Positions 34,441 to 46,558 of a DNA stretch of 64,000 bases are shown here, piece after piece. The translations under genes were made by a program, and so were the position numbers. The notes beneath the pieces were generated by a model, which saw nothing but the letters and a program-made list of their open reading frames with translations, was not told the DNA's origin and ran no database searches. Origin of the DNA: Pomphorhynchus laevis. Taxonomy: Eukaryota; Acanthocephala; Palaeacanthocephala; Echinorhynchida; Pomphorhynchidae. Each line of letters begins with the position of its first letter. The stretch's first letter is position 1. Where the stretch lies: assembly GCA_012934845.2 (NCBI GenBank), contig WNNJ02000845.1:62001-126000 (forward strand), written 5' to 3'.

Positions 34441-37194
34441 TGTGGTATCACATTTAATTATTTTATCATTCAATGTTTCGTCATGCCTCATCTTTGTCGT
34501 GATCTCATACTTGGTCATCCATTCCTGCGCTTGCATTCAAGTGTTTCCATTCGACTTCGAGGAAATGCTAAGCAAGAAACATTAACCATTGGGCAACTAT
34601 CGAGCATGGAAATCGATATACCGTCGTTATTTTCAGACGATTTTAAAAACTGGAAACCTGCAGCAATTCCGTCCAGGCGCCGTAATATCGAAGATCGCCG
34701 CTTTATTGCTTCGGAAGTAAAACGAATGTTGTCCGAAGGCATCATCGAGCGCAGTCGCTCACCGTGGCGTGCGCAAGTTCTTATTGTAAACAGAGAAGGA
34801 CGTCGTCGTCTAGTAGTAGATTACTCGCAGACCGTAAATAGATTCACGGTCCTCGACGCTTATCCCATGCCCCGAATTGACGACCTGATCGACACCATAT
34901 CGTCCAATAACGTGTTTAGCACCCTCGATTTAAAAAGTGCTTACCATCAAGTTCCTTTGCGAGCAAACGAAAAATTCTTGACCGCATTCAAGGCAGATGG
35001 TCGACTCTATCAATTTCAGCGTATGCCTTTTGGACTCACGAATGCTGTAGCCGCCTTCTAGCGAATAATCAACGAGATCATAGAGAAAGAAAACTTAACC
35101 GGCACCTATTCATACCTCGATGATATCATTGTGTGCGGCAAAACACAGCAAGAACATGATACAAATCTGGCCAAGTTTCGTGAAGTTGCTTCTAGGTACC
35201 GAATAACACTAAATGAATCGAAATGTATGATTAATAAAACGATGATCAATATTCTGGGATATCAAGTTGGTAGTGGTATTAAACGGCCTTATCCTAATCG
35301 TGTCTCACCTTTGCGAGAACTGCAGGTACCTCAAAATAAATGTCAACTGCGAAGAATTGTCGGCCTTTTCTCATATTATTCCAAATGGATTCAAAATTTT
35401 TCGTCGCAGATTCGTCCGTTAGCTGAAACCACGATATTTCCTATTACACCTGCAGCAAAGCGCTCATTTGAGATAATTCGTGATCGTATTATTTCAGCTA
35501 CTCTAACACCCATTGATTTCAATAAGACATTTACAGTAGAGACTGACGCATCCCTTTATGCTATCGGTGCTGTATTAACGCAGGATAACAAACCCGTCGC
35601 ATTTTATTCGCATACACTTAGTAAGAGTGTCGTTGGACATTCCGCTATTGAGAAGGAGGCCCTTGCCATCGTTGAAGCATTGTGATACTGGAGGCACTAT
35701 TTGTCTGGACGAACTTTCAATGTTCTAACGGATCAAAGGTCAGTTTCATTCATATTTAACAGGAATCATAAGAGTAAAATTAAAAATGAAAAAGTGCAAA
35801 GATGGCGTCTCGATCTATCTGAGTTCAAATATTGTATACTTTGCCGGCCTGGAAAGTTGAATTATGCGGCCGACTCAATGTCTAGGGATATTTGTGCTTC
35901 AAGTTGCGGTTACTTTAACAAACAGAAAGATCTCAAGCTTCTTTATGAACTTCACGCTACAATTTGCCACCCAGGAGTCAATCGTTTGTATCACTTCGTT
36001 CAATCGAATCAACTTCCATATAGCACTGAAGACGTTCGTTATGTTGTATCTCATTGCGTTACCTGTTCGTTGTTGAAACCAAACTTCTTCAAGCCTCCAA
36101 AAACTGCCCTCATCAGAGCGACACGACCTTTCGAAAGAATTTCACTTGACTTCAAAGGTCCTTTGCCCAGTTCATCAGGCAAGAAATATTTGCTTACAGC
36201 CGTCGATGAATATTTTCGTTATCCCTTAGGATTTGCATGCCGTGATATGTCCGCTCAAACAGTGATAAATTGCCTGCGTGGTATAGTGACAATATTTGGT
36301 CCACCTGAATTTGTACATTCCGATCGCGGGTCATCCTTCATGTCGAAAGAATTCTCTGATTATCTGGAGAGTATTGGCACGGTAGCAAGTCACTCTTCTC
36401 CGTACAATCCGTTAGGCAACGGACAGATCGAACGCTATAACGGTATATTATGGAGCGCTGTACTTTTGCGGCTTAGAGACTACAATCGTCCGGTTGCTGC
36501 TTGGGAAACAGTCCTCGCTGAAAGCCTTTAATCTATTCGAGGACTATTATGCACCTCAACTGGCTCGACACCTCATGATCGAATCTTCAACTTCTCTAGA
36601 CGCCCATTAATTAAATTCAATTTACCAGAATGGCTCCGTCGTCCCGGATCTGTATTCGTGCGAAACTTCTACAAACACGACAAATACGACGATAAATTGC
36701 TCAAAGCTAAACTGATAAACGCGAATCCAAACACGGCTCATATCGAACTTCCATCTGGGAAAGAAGCAAATATTTCAACTCGACACCTATCTCGTTATCC
36801 TTCAGAAACCTCCATTTACAAGGATCCAGACAGTTCGGATATTCGTAGTTCGGGATTGTCAAGGGACGGGGATGACGACTGTCAAGATAGCTTCGATAGG
36901 AACCAGCCGGACTATGAAGATGATAACAATAACGGAAAGCAATATGATGCCACTGACAATATCGATATGAACTTGAGTTCAAAGAGGACATCAATTCCTG
37001 AGGCAAACCATCATCCCGTGACAACTAGAGAATTCTACCGACGAAGTACAAGAAGTCGAAGAAGTCCTGCATACTTCCAAAACTATCACATGGAATGAAT
37101 GTGATATCACATTTAATTACTTTATCATTTATATTTAACTTTACCTACTAGTAGATTTGTGAATAAAAGCCATTTATTCTCTCTGGTTATCACA
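34441..37194 (+). mobile_element. Ty3/gypsy LTR retrotransposon fossil, broken
   Basis: An LTR-retrotransposon fossil inserted in the opposite orientation inside the LINE ORF2. It begins TGTGGTATCACATT and ends TTATCACA, flanked by the 5-bp direct repeat GTGAG (34436-34440 and 37195-37199). Parts seen in order are the end of an aspartic protease (DLILGHPFL), reverse transcriptase (motifs including YLDDIIV), RNase H (TDASLYAIGAVL), a zinc-binding HHCC domain, an integrase core with the SDRG segment, an integrase C-terminal tail, and the 3' LTR. No gag is visible. The integrase (KGPLPSSSGKKYLL) recalls CsRn1-type gypsy elements. It is broken, with roughly five breaks. It is younger than the LINE it sits in, and the clean target repeats suggest a relatively recent insertion. 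Confidence 0.88.
37100..37194 (+). repeat. 3' LTR of the Ty3/gypsy fossil
   Basis: Starts TGTGATATCACATTTAATTA and ends GGTTATCACA, with AATAAA at about 37163 as a likely polyadenylation signal. The first 30 bp match the left end of the element at 34441-34470. At about 95 bp it is a short LTR. Confidence 0.7.
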
Positions 37195-38124
37195 GTGAGA
37201 CTTGAAGGGCAAGAGAATATCGAGAGTGGATGTGAGTTCAGAGTCGAAAAGAAAGGCGAGATCGTGAGGAGATGAATATGTTATTGTGGGTAATGATAGA
37301 GACGATTTGAGTAAGGCAGAGCGGAGAAGGGAGAGGTCAAGATTTCTCCAAGGGCGACGTAGGATTGTAGGTGTGTGAGGAGGGGTGTGGTTGCGAGCGA
37401 GATCAAGGGTGATAAGAAAGTGATCGGATAGACCAGGATCAGAGATGGACAGTGAGGTGTGGGCAGCAAAATGATCGGGGACAGCGATGATGTCGAGTGC
37501 CCCGCCAAGTATATGTGTGGGGGCAGTGGAGATTAGTTTGTAATTGTAGTTGGATAGAATGTTGATGAAGCGGATGGAATCTGTGGAAGAGGGGCGGTCT
37601 AGGCGGATATTGAAGTCACCTAGAACGAGTGAAGGGATTGAGGACAAAGAACAATGAGAAAGGAGGTCAGCGAGTTCGGTAAAAAATAAGGCAGTAGGAG
37701 CTGATGAACCAGGACGGTATACAATGGCGAGATCTAGAGTGATCGGGTTAGAATAACGACAAGTGAGCAATTCAAAAGAGCAAGGACTGAAAGGGGGATT
37801 GATTTTGCGAAGAGACGCTGGGTTACGCGCGAATACGACGATGCCGCCATGATTAGAGGATTTAGAAGGGCATGAGCTGAGGGGGCGGGCGGATTCGACT
37901 AGGGAGCAACCGGCAGAGAGCAGACGGCGAATGGAAAGGTCGTCGGAATCTGAGTGCCAGGATTCGGTGAGGCAGAAGAGATCGATGGATTGCTTGGTGA
38001 ATAGGTTGAGGATAAGATCGGATTTATTGAGAATAGATCTAGTGTTGAGGAGACCGAGGCGGAAACCGTGTGCTGTGGCGAAAGAGACTAGTGGAGAAGA
38101 CACATAGGAGAGATGGAGCGCCAT
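37195..38124 (-). pseudogene. LINE ORF2, APE-type endonuclease
   Basis: About 310 intact codons on the minus strand up to the LTR insertion. Catalytic blocks are visible in order: GLLNTRSILNKSDLI (asparagine), DLFCLTESWHS (glutamate), IVYRPGSS, VLGDFNIRLD (D and N), LDIIAVPD and LSDHFLITLDL (SDH). The methionine at 38124 overlaps the end of ORF1 by 37 bp in another frame, as in two-ORF LINEs. The nuclease nicks target DNA for target-primed reverse transcription. Confidence 0.88.
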
Positions 38125-38834
38125 CGAATTTTTGGACGGGTGTGGACAACTTGAAAATTTCCGTCTATGTTTCGGATGGAGAGTGATGTTTCGCCGTTTT
38201 CCTCGCGACGGCGTTTTTCGATGCGGGCTGAAGAGATTTGAGCGATTTCAGAAGGGGCGCGATCGGGGAAAATTCGAGTGGTTGAAGATGACATGAGTTT
38301 GAATCGTTGAGAGAGGACAGAAGACGCGTGAGAGCGATGCTTGAAAACAATTTTTAGGAGAGGGGGCTGGGAAGGATTAGATTGAGAAGATTTGTTTAGA
38401 CGGATGAATGCGACAGGAGAAATGTCCTTGAAGGATGGTTTATCCGCAGGAACAATAGACGAGAGGATAGATCTGAAGGCGGAAACATCGTGGTCCAGGC
38501 GTGCTTGTGGAGATAAGGAGTTAGAAGACGTTATATTAGTAACAATGACGCAACGATCGCGAGAAGCAAAGCGCTTCCGTAAAGAAGGACGACTGACGTG
38601 AGTATGTGAGATCACGATAGAAGAGCTGGCAGTTGATAATTCGGAGGGATTTGGTTTGACGACGGGAGACATAGAGGATAATGATAATAAAGAGGGTGGC
38701 AAGCGATGTGAGGAAAGGTTATGAGTGGAAGGATAGTGGAGATTGGTGGAGGTAATTTTGATTGATGGATGCAAGTTATTGAGAAACGAGACGGGAAGGA
38801 CGGAACGTGGGGTGTCGGGGAGTGAAGATGACAT
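38088..38834 (-). CDS. LINE ORF1 protein, intact
   Basis: An uninterrupted minus ORF of 248 codons preceding the endonuclease ORF. The first 90 residues are serine- and proline-rich and likely disordered. From about residue 92 comes CVIVTNITSSNSLSPQARLD, then SFKDISPVAFIRLNK and PLLKIVFKHRSHASSVLSQR, a pattern seen in ORF1 or N-terminal modules of CR1-type elements that resembles an RRM-like fold. The C-terminal part is basic (SSARIEKRRREENGE). Presumed to bind the element RNA. No zinc knuckle is seen. Confidence 0.7.
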   Translation of the reverse strand: MSSSLPDTPRSVLPVSFLNNLHPSIKITSTNLHYPSTHNLSSHRLPPSLLSLSSMSPVVKPNPSELSTASSSIVISHTHVSRPSLRKRFASRDRCVIVTNITSSNSLSPQARLDHDVSAFRSILSSIVPADKPSFKDISPVAFIRLNKSSQSNPSQPPLLKIVFKHRSHASSVLSQRFKLMSSSTTRIFPDRAPSEIAQISSARIEKRRREENGETSLSIRNIDGNFQVVHTRPKIRWRSISPMCLLH

Positions 38835-38949
38835 GGAATTGGAAGTGTATATGGTGGCAGGGTCGGTGGGTGGAGAAAGGACATTAGAAACGACGGGGGT
38901 AGTTTGAGTTGACGTGTTGGATGTTGATATGTGCTTATTGGAATAAGCA

Positions 38950-39095
38950 CATTTATTATCTAATTATTAAATTTTGATCTGTTGATTTAGCATTATTATT
39001 TTTATCTAATTATTTATTTTTATTTATTTATTTTTATTTCTTTTATTTAATAATAATATAAAATACGTAGACTCTGTTTGTTGATTTGATCATAC
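38950..39095 (+). mobile_element. PLE copy 2 tail, continued beyond the LINE
   Basis: TTATTATCTAATTATTAAAT and the following TTGATTTAGCATTATTATTT and AAATACGTAGACTCTG match the PLE tail at 22550-22650 and 41470-41600. This shows the LINE split one PLE copy. Confidence 0.75.
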
Positions 39096-40840
39096 CGCTT
39101 ACTAGCCAAATGAGCATTACAACCCCTAGGTGTTCACAATAAATAATTGGCAAGGTGCGTCGGGATTTTCTGACGTCGCTCATCTTTGCGTTGTACAACA
39201 ATCAGCTCTGATTCCTTGCTTTTTTCATTTTAATGTAGATAACATCCTTCATTTTATATATAATTATAATTATATATAATATTTAATATAATTATATTGA
39301 AATATTTGCATATTATAATACATAATAAATGTAAAAGCATAAAAGTATTTGAGTGTCATTCTTGTTCATTATATATAATGGATATATCATTATATTTATA
39401 TTAATAGATATTTCATTATAGATATATCCTTAGGTTATATCCTCAAAATAAAGCTGCTCCACTGCTATTGCCCTTTCTGACAAATCTGTATTCTTACAGG
39501 AATAAAGTTGATAAACATTTTATATAATTATCGGAATTCTTAAATATTATGTTTTATTAAATTTCATGTTAAAATCAAATAATATTGATTGTTAATTATA
39601 AATAATTAATTATTATTAATTATTTATTTATTATGATCGATAATTAGCTGATGCTAATTTTTTATATGCTAATACTTCAGATAAACGATCATATTTCTTC
39701 ATAATTCAGATTTATTTTAAGCGTTTTCTAAAACTGCATCGTTTATGTGATCGATACTTGTTATCTATCCTTGACTTGAACTAGACATTATCCCAGATAT
39801 TACATTTAAATGTAATGTTACAATTACATTGCAAATCTAAGATATTTTATTCGTTTGCTTTATATAAATTAATCTATGAACTTTGTATCGTTAATCTATG
39901 AACTTTGTTCATAGCTCACAATTAGTTATTAACCTTTACATACATATGAGAAACTACCGATCAAGTGCTGCCAATACCAAATTCTTTCTTATCGTGAAAA
40001 ATAAAGTGACTTTATTCCTTTTTTGTCATTTTACAATATTTCGATTGCCCGTGCTATCATATTCGGGAACTCAAATATATTGTTTATTAGTGCATAATAT
40101 CCAAAAGGTTTGATATTCTCAAAGAATACCAAAAGAAAAACATCAGATAGATAGAAAAATTATCATTCTTATTGATAAAAACAGCATATAAATAGTGCGT
40201 AAAAAGAAAAACAAAACAACAGTGAAATTATTTAAAAATATCAAAGAAAAATTATAATTAAGTATAAAGCAGAATTACAATAAATTGAAAAATAGAAAAA
40301 AAACAAATAAAATTTTAAAAACGAAGAATAAGGTTTTTAATCATTAAAGTTAACGAATAAATGTTTATTTTTTTATTTAAATAAATAAAATTCAAAATTA
40401 AAATAATATTAATTATAAATTCAATTTTAGAAAAACATGTTAAAATAAAAAATAGATGTAAAATTTTAATCGATAAAACTTCAAAAAAATTTATTAAATT
40501 ATTAATAACTTAGCATAACCAAAAACAAAATAACAAAACATTTACTAAAGATAAATAAATTTAGGTAGAAAGTATATAAAAATGAAATAGAACACAATTT
40601 GTTAGATTGAAATTGAAAACAAATTAAATTTTAAAAACAAAATTAAAAATGTTAACATACGTGTTAAAATTAAAATACTGGTAAAATTAAAAGAAAAATC
40701 AAAATAATAAAATAATTAAAATATCAGTTGTCTATATTTTAACAAATAAAACTTCAAATTTAAAATAAAATTACTAAAATAAAACATTAAAAAATAAAAC
40801 TTAAATTAAAAATACTCAAATTTTTTATTTTCAAATAAAA
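39095..40840. other. AT-rich intergenic stretch
   Basis: No gene supported. The ORF at 39898-40113 is lysine/isoleucine-rich with no domain. 40200-40830 is strongly A-rich. A short GC-richer segment at 39110-39215 was not recognised. Confidence 0.45.
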
Positions 40841-40844
40841 AATG

Positions 40845-41600
40845 GGTCGAGAAATAGAAATCGAAACCAGATAGCATAGCAGTTCCTCCTGGTGAACTAT
40901 AATCCTAATTCTAATACAACTTCTGTTATTTATTAGTCAATTCATAAATCTTGACTTTTATTTTAAATTTCAACTTTTTATTTTAACTTGATATAAATAT
41001 AAATATTTATAAATATTGTCATATTTATAATATAATATGATATAATATTATGAAATAATTATAATATTATAATTATAATAAATATTATAAGAAAATATAT
41101 AATATTTTTATCAATATTTATGATATTGATAAATATTTTTTAATTTTAATATTGTCATCTTCATATACAATAAAATATGTTTGTGAAGATGACGACAGCG
41201 ATAAAATAAAAATATTAATTAATAGATAAAAATATTAAATATTTTGAAATAAAAAGATTTTATTTTAATAATAAAAATGTTTATAATAAAAATATAGATG
41301 ACATTTGCTAAAATATTACGTAAAAATATTGCAAAGATAAAATGTTAAGGTTTCTAAAGTTGAAAACGAAATAGTCAGCAAAATGAAATACAATGAAATA
41401 AACACTAGTGTAAACTTGATATAAGTAACTATTTTAACTTGATATAAGTTATATAAAATCTTATAACAATTATATATAATTATTTATTATTTAATAATTA
41501 AATTTTGATTTATTGATTTAGCATTATTATTTTATTTGTTTATTTTTATTTATTTATTTTTAATTATTTATTTTTTATTTTATAAAATATAATAAAAAAT
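40845..41600 (+). mobile_element. PLE 3'-tail copy
   Basis: Signature CGAAACCAGATAGCATAGCA plus CTCCTGGTGAAC at 40860-40900, then the tail sequence (TTATTAGTCAATTCATAAAT) and, after about 500 bp of AT-rich insertion, the distal block at 41430-41540 (AAATCTTATAACAATTATAT). No polymerase remains. Confidence 0.65.
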
Positions 41601-41756
41601 TATATACTCAAAAAAATGTTAACAGGAAAGTTAAAATTAAAATAATAAAATAATTAAAATATCAGGTTTCTATATTTTAACAAATAAAACTTCAAATTTC
41701 AAATAAAATTAGTAAAATAAAACTTCACATTTAAAATAAAATTACTAAAATAAAAA

Positions 41757-42050
41757 ATATGGATAGTATTTAATATGGTGTTAGAATAAGAAATTACGCT
41801 AGATAGTAACATTGCTAAGAGGAAGTACATATAATATATTTGGCCTTGCTGTTATGTTGGGCTGAGGAATAAAAATAATAACCTGATAACATCTAATATT
41901 GATGCTGATACATCGTATATAATTTAATTAATTCATATAAATTGAGTTATAATTTTTTACATTATATAATTTTGAATGAAAGTCATAAGATTAAAATATT
42001 TATTTTTAAATTTAGATATAGTACAAAATACGTAGACTCAGTTAAGTGAT
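41757..42050 (+). mobile_element. PLE 3'-tail copy
   Basis: Begins with the last codons of the polymerase frame (ATGGATAGTATTTAATA, compare GGATGGATAATAAATAATA at 22246) and continues through TTGGCCTTGCTGTTATG, CCTGATAACAT and finally AAATACGTAGACTCAG. It is a third, more diverged tail. Confidence 0.65.
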
Positions 42051-42741
42051 CTGATTTGTGAAATATTGCTATATATTGCTTACTATTAATCGAATTGCTT
42101 GTATCCATCAACAGTTGTTCATTATTTGGTTTCGGATCGAACCGATATACCTTTTGAGCTTGCATGTTTATATTAATATGGGTAAGATGTTACTATCGAA
42201 TGACTTTGTTTGCTCATAGACTAAGTTATAAAATACTAATACAATTGAAAAATAGCTAAAATTTAGCACATTAACTAAAATTTTGAACTGCAATTAAATA
42301 TATAGTTTTTAACGTGAACATGTTTTTATTGCAAACATTTATAACTTATGAGTTTTGGATGTTCAAGTGTTCAATTGCATGAGCTTTGAGTTTATCTAAT
42401 TCACATTACGGTGGTTGGTAGTTTGCAGTAACGAACTCTGCAAAGACAGAGCCGTAATTATAACGCGTAATTAGCCTTGAAGTTAATTCGAGCTACCATT
42501 CGCCATTTCGTCATTTGACGTCTACTCAGAATATACGAAATTGTAGAAATCAGTTGTTTTCGTAGTAAATAGCCATGCTGGTTAGTAACGCACAATTTAT
42601 AATCATACTTAGTAAGTAATTCAAGATTATAGAAACATTGACCTCATTAAGCTTGAATGGAATAAAACTTTCCTAATCCATGACATTACTATCCTAGAAC
42701 AGGATCAACGAACCTTAACGTAAAGCGATTTTTCGTTGTTC

Positions 42742-42832
42742 GCAAGCAGGTTAAATGTGGTATAAAATATAAATATTGTCGTTGTTGTCAAGCAGGTTAA
42801 CTGTTGTATAAAAGATACATATTGTATTTGTT
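42742..42832 (+). promoter_or_regulatory. Duplicated TATA-containing segment
   Basis: The segment CAAGCAGGTTAAATGTGGTA-TAAAATATAAATATTGTCG is followed directly by a second copy, CAAGCAGGTTAACTGTTGTA-TAAAAGATACATATTG. Each carries a TATA-box-like TATAAAA. The second lies about 25 bp before the ATG at 42844. Promoter function is inferred from these motifs and the position. Confidence 0.4.
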
Positions 42833-42843
42833 CCACACTATTC

Positions 42844-43077
42844 ATGGATTCTCAATTGCAAGACGAACTTTCTTGTAATAATGTTAACTGTATGCTGGTT
42901 ATATGTAAGGATACTAAAGAACCAGGTAGTAATGAGTACTCTTTCCCACCTGAACGCAGATGGATTCAATGCATTCGACAATTACGTAACAATGACTTTA
43001 GAATGACCCTCCAATGCAGGTATATACAATTATTAGGTATTGCTATAAACGATTTTTTCTGCATTACAATGCTTTAA
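42844..43077 (+). CDS. Hypothetical small ORF or first exon
   Basis: A 77-codon ORF behind a TATA-like promoter. The protein MDSQLQDELSCNNVNCMLVI...EYSFPPERRWIQCIRQ has a C-x4-C pair and an FP...RRW segment faintly like a THAP domain, but the C2CH pattern is incomplete. A donor-like CAG|GTATAT at about 43017-43025 would end an exon after about 58 codons, so this may be exon 1 of a spliced gene. No partner exon was found. Function unknown. Confidence 0.35.
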   Translation: MDSQLQDELSCNNVNCMLVICKDTKEPGSNEYSFPPERRWIQCIRQLRNNDFRMTLQCRYIQLLGIAINDFFCITML

Positions 43078-45690
43078 AGCTTACTATAGTTGCCTGTAAG
43101 TATTAAAGTTTGCTCAAATTGTTTTGTAAAAAAAAACAATTTTCTACTATTATATGGGCACAGTGATTAATGATTAACACCATGATTTATTATGAACGCA
43201 GTCATTCAACTAAACCAGTTTAAATATAAAAAAGATTTATTGAAGATTATATTTACAGCAAAAATTCATTTTTGAGCTCTGCATTCTTTAAATTTTTAAT
43301 TGCTTTATCTCGAGGAAAGCGCTTTTTACACCCATCTAATTCTAAATCCTACTTCTAAGATTATGATAAAGAATATATAATAATTTTGGAATTAAGAATA
43401 CTGATTTTTAATTTCTCTATTATCTTGTATTGACCTTTATATAATAACTTATAGCTGGTATTTGAATATCAAAAGAGTAGCATTTGCGTTAAACAATGTT
43501 TTCTGTCATAAACAATGGGAAATTTTAATTTCAGTGTAATGTACATTTTAATTTAATGTATTATATGGCAACTACGAATGTCATGATACATTTCCTAGCC
43601 AATGCGGAAGGTGTATTCAAAAATATTAATATTGATTTACATAAAAGCAGACAACAAACGTCACTTAAGTTTATCGTTTACTTGCTTATATATATTCTAT
43701 AGCGTAATTTTCGTAGCTAAATGAAATGCAGAAAGTATTGTTTTTTATTGTAGCGTCACGTGCATGAAAAGAACTAGTTTTTTATCATGTTCGCAAAAAT
43801 ACCTCGATTTGATTTATTCTGTCAAAGAATAAAGACCGACTACGATGTTTCCAAGGAGTAAAATATTTCGAATTTTTGCAGATTATTATCCCACATTAGA
43901 AAATAGTACGAATAAGTACCAGTTGACGTCAGTATATTGTAGACTAGTCGTCCAAATAATAGTTCATTTAATATTCAATCTGTTACGATCTGTATTTGTC
44001 TGCTTGACACTTATACGGATCGGAATTGTTGTGAGGGCAACATTATGCTTTCAAACGTTGATTTGTTCGAAATTTACTAAATTAAGTTGTCACTATGCTA
44101 GATAATGTTGTGCATTATGAATGTCAATATACGTACGAAATAAACTCAGACGTCAGATGGGTGGTAATCAATAGCAAAAGTAAAACCGATTTACAAAATT
44201 GTTGTGTTGTAAAAGATTAAAACAATTCGGTCTTTAAAATAATCCGTAACTTACCAAAATATAATGAATTTTCGTATAAGGTAAGGCATGTTGTACGTTA
44301 TAATTTAACTATAAAAATTGAATTTTCAAGTTACAGTGTGTGTACTTTGATCAAGAATTTTAGATAACTGTAAATTAGGAATACCATATAGAAAACAATT
44401 GTATCTTACTGTATAGTTTAAACAAGTTAAATACAAATCAGTAATTCGGAAATTTTAATTATTACAATATTTTACGCACGCAGCCATTTTTAACAAATTT
44501 AATAGGCTAATGTGTTTTTTAATGAGTGCATTTTAAAGTTTGAAAAAGTTTATATTGAGACTGTAAATTAGGAATACCATATAGGAAACAATTGTATCTT
44601 ACTGTATAGTTTAAACAAGCTCAATACGAATCATTAACTACAATTCATTAATACAAATCATTGATATTGACTAAATGAGCAACATCCACATGCTTAGCCA
44701 AATCAAATAAAATGCATTTAGCACAACGTATTAAATACAGTTGTTTACTTGTTGTTTAAAAGCAATGCTCCCGGATAATGAAATTCAATTATCAAATATT
44801 GATCAGTTTTTTATATATAATATCCAAATTAAAATCTACGCTTACAAGAGCATTAAATTATTGTAAAAGTACGCGGTCCGGTTAAAACCAACAAATGTTG
44901 CTAGCGGCGATTGATTGTCAATTTTAAAAGGAATTTAAAAGTTTATTAATTTCGACCTTATAGTTTTAAGCACGATTTTGTATAAAAATAATATTTTGAT
45001 CTACCAAAAGATACTTTCGACTTTTAATTTAAAGCTTTAATCTTTACATTCGACACGTTTTTCGGTTTCAATCTAATAATTACGTTAAAAACATACAAAC
45101 TGAGTTACCACTACGATATATTTCGATTAAATTTAAAACTTAAAAACTTAAATCTTTTAAAAAACATTAAATCTTAGTTTAATATGTTTTTAACATTACT
45201 CTTGAAAGGAATTTTTAAATTCCTTTCAAGAGTAATGAAAGCGAACACTTTCATTAGTTCAAAAGTACACTTTCATCTGCAAGTTTTCATCTGTGTATGT
45301 GAAGTTAATATCGATGTTATTAAATGCTAAAAACGAAATAAAAAAGTCAATTCTAAATCTAACAGTGTATATTTCAATATTAAATATGCAAGTTTAAAAT
45401 TTGTTTTGAAATTACAACTAATATATTGAATTGAATTTCAATTAAATTTAAAAAAAATGAGAAATTAAAAATTTAATTTGTGATAATATCAAATTCGCGT
45501 ATTTGATGACAATAATATTCATAATAAACTCAAATTTTCATCACGATTTAAGTAATAAAATTTTTATTGTTAGTCGTTTTCTGCCTGTAAAATAATCAGA
45601 AGAAATTTGAAATTGCAAGTTTTAAAATAAAAATCAATACAATAATTTAAGATTTTATTGTTTTTAATTTGAGTAAATCTATGAGCTAAA
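43078..45690. other. AT-rich intergenic stretch with repeats
   Basis: No gene supported; the 86-codon ORF at 43845-44105 is hydrophobic with no domain. An 80-bp direct repeat (CTGTAAATTAGGAATACCAT...) occurs at about 44367 and 44560. A perfect 44-bp palindrome built on CATTACTCTTGAAAGGAATT lies at 45194-45237. Confidence 0.5.
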
Positions 45691-46130
45691 ATTATTCGTG
45701 GTGGCACGACATTATCCTTGTAGGTTTTGTTCCTATTCTTGATACAGCAGGACGCTACTAATCAGTCCGGGAGAGTCTCATCGGTTGCTGACCAAGACTT
45801 ACACCCGTTTTGTCTCCTATTATCTGCATCTCCGTAAACTGGTGATGATCGGATTTGATCTAGGGTGTACATAATTGAGGATCGTATTCTAACGATCCCC
45901 AATAGGGGATCGCATTCTTACGATTTATTAGAAACCTACCTTTTTGTGATTTGCCAGCCGGATCACGGTTTTTCATGCTGTCACTTGCATTGAATGTTTT
46001 TAATTTAACCTAGTTGCATCTGTGAACTGAAATTCTTTTAATTATGACATTATCCTCAGTATTGATCCTATTCTTGATACAGCAGGACGCTACTAAAAGC
46101 TATTAGTAGCGTCCTGCTACATCAAGTATT
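45690..46130. repeat. GC-richer repeat segment upstream of SUN gene A
   Basis: TTGATACAGCAGGACGCTAC occurs at about 45737 and 46075, and its inverse at about 46105 (GTAGCGTCCTGCTACATCAA), forming a hairpin at 46076-46124. GATCGTATTCTAACGATCCC is partly repeated near 45905. No ORF. It could be a MITE or SINE-like fragment. Confidence 0.5.
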
Positions 46131-46558
46131 AACGCCCCATATTAATGCCCAATGATCATCTAATCACAATTTGATACTTGATTTTATCTGGTTTTTTTGT
46201 ATGTATTGATCAATAACACGAAAGATTAATTAATTTTTCTAATACTGGACATTAGTTGACATTTAATATATTGATTATTAATAACAACAGATTATCCGGA
46301 TACCATTAAAACAACGATCGTTGTTTTATTGTATCGTTTTATTTTCTCAAGTATCGTTTTTGTTGTTGTCATAATAAATTCTAAGGGCACTAGCCTTGTA
46401 AAACAAAAAGACATGACATTAATATTATGCTTTTTAAAAACCACACTCTTGATTCACACTTTTTGTGTAAAAACTTACGACTGAAGCGAGAAGTGCACAT
46501 AGCAATTGCCAAAAACTGTCTGACTGTTTGACTGTTTAGAAACAGATGTGATTCGTCA

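Larger units (their letters stand above)
32400..38945 (-). mobile_element. CR1/L2-like LINE, near full length, hosting an LTR insertion
   Basis: A minus-strand non-LTR element with ORF1 (38834-38088), ORF2 endonuclease (38124-37200) and ORF2 RT (34435-32468). ORF2 is split by the Ty3/gypsy fossil at 34441-37194. It is inserted into the tail of PLE copy 2: PLE sequence stops at about 32395 and continues at about 38950. Without the LTR element it is about 3.8 kb, a usual length for this group. Its composition is much GC-richer than the flanks. A 12-bp-arm hairpin (ATGTGCTTATTGGAATAAGC) marks the 5' junction at 38929-38952. Confidence 0.85.
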
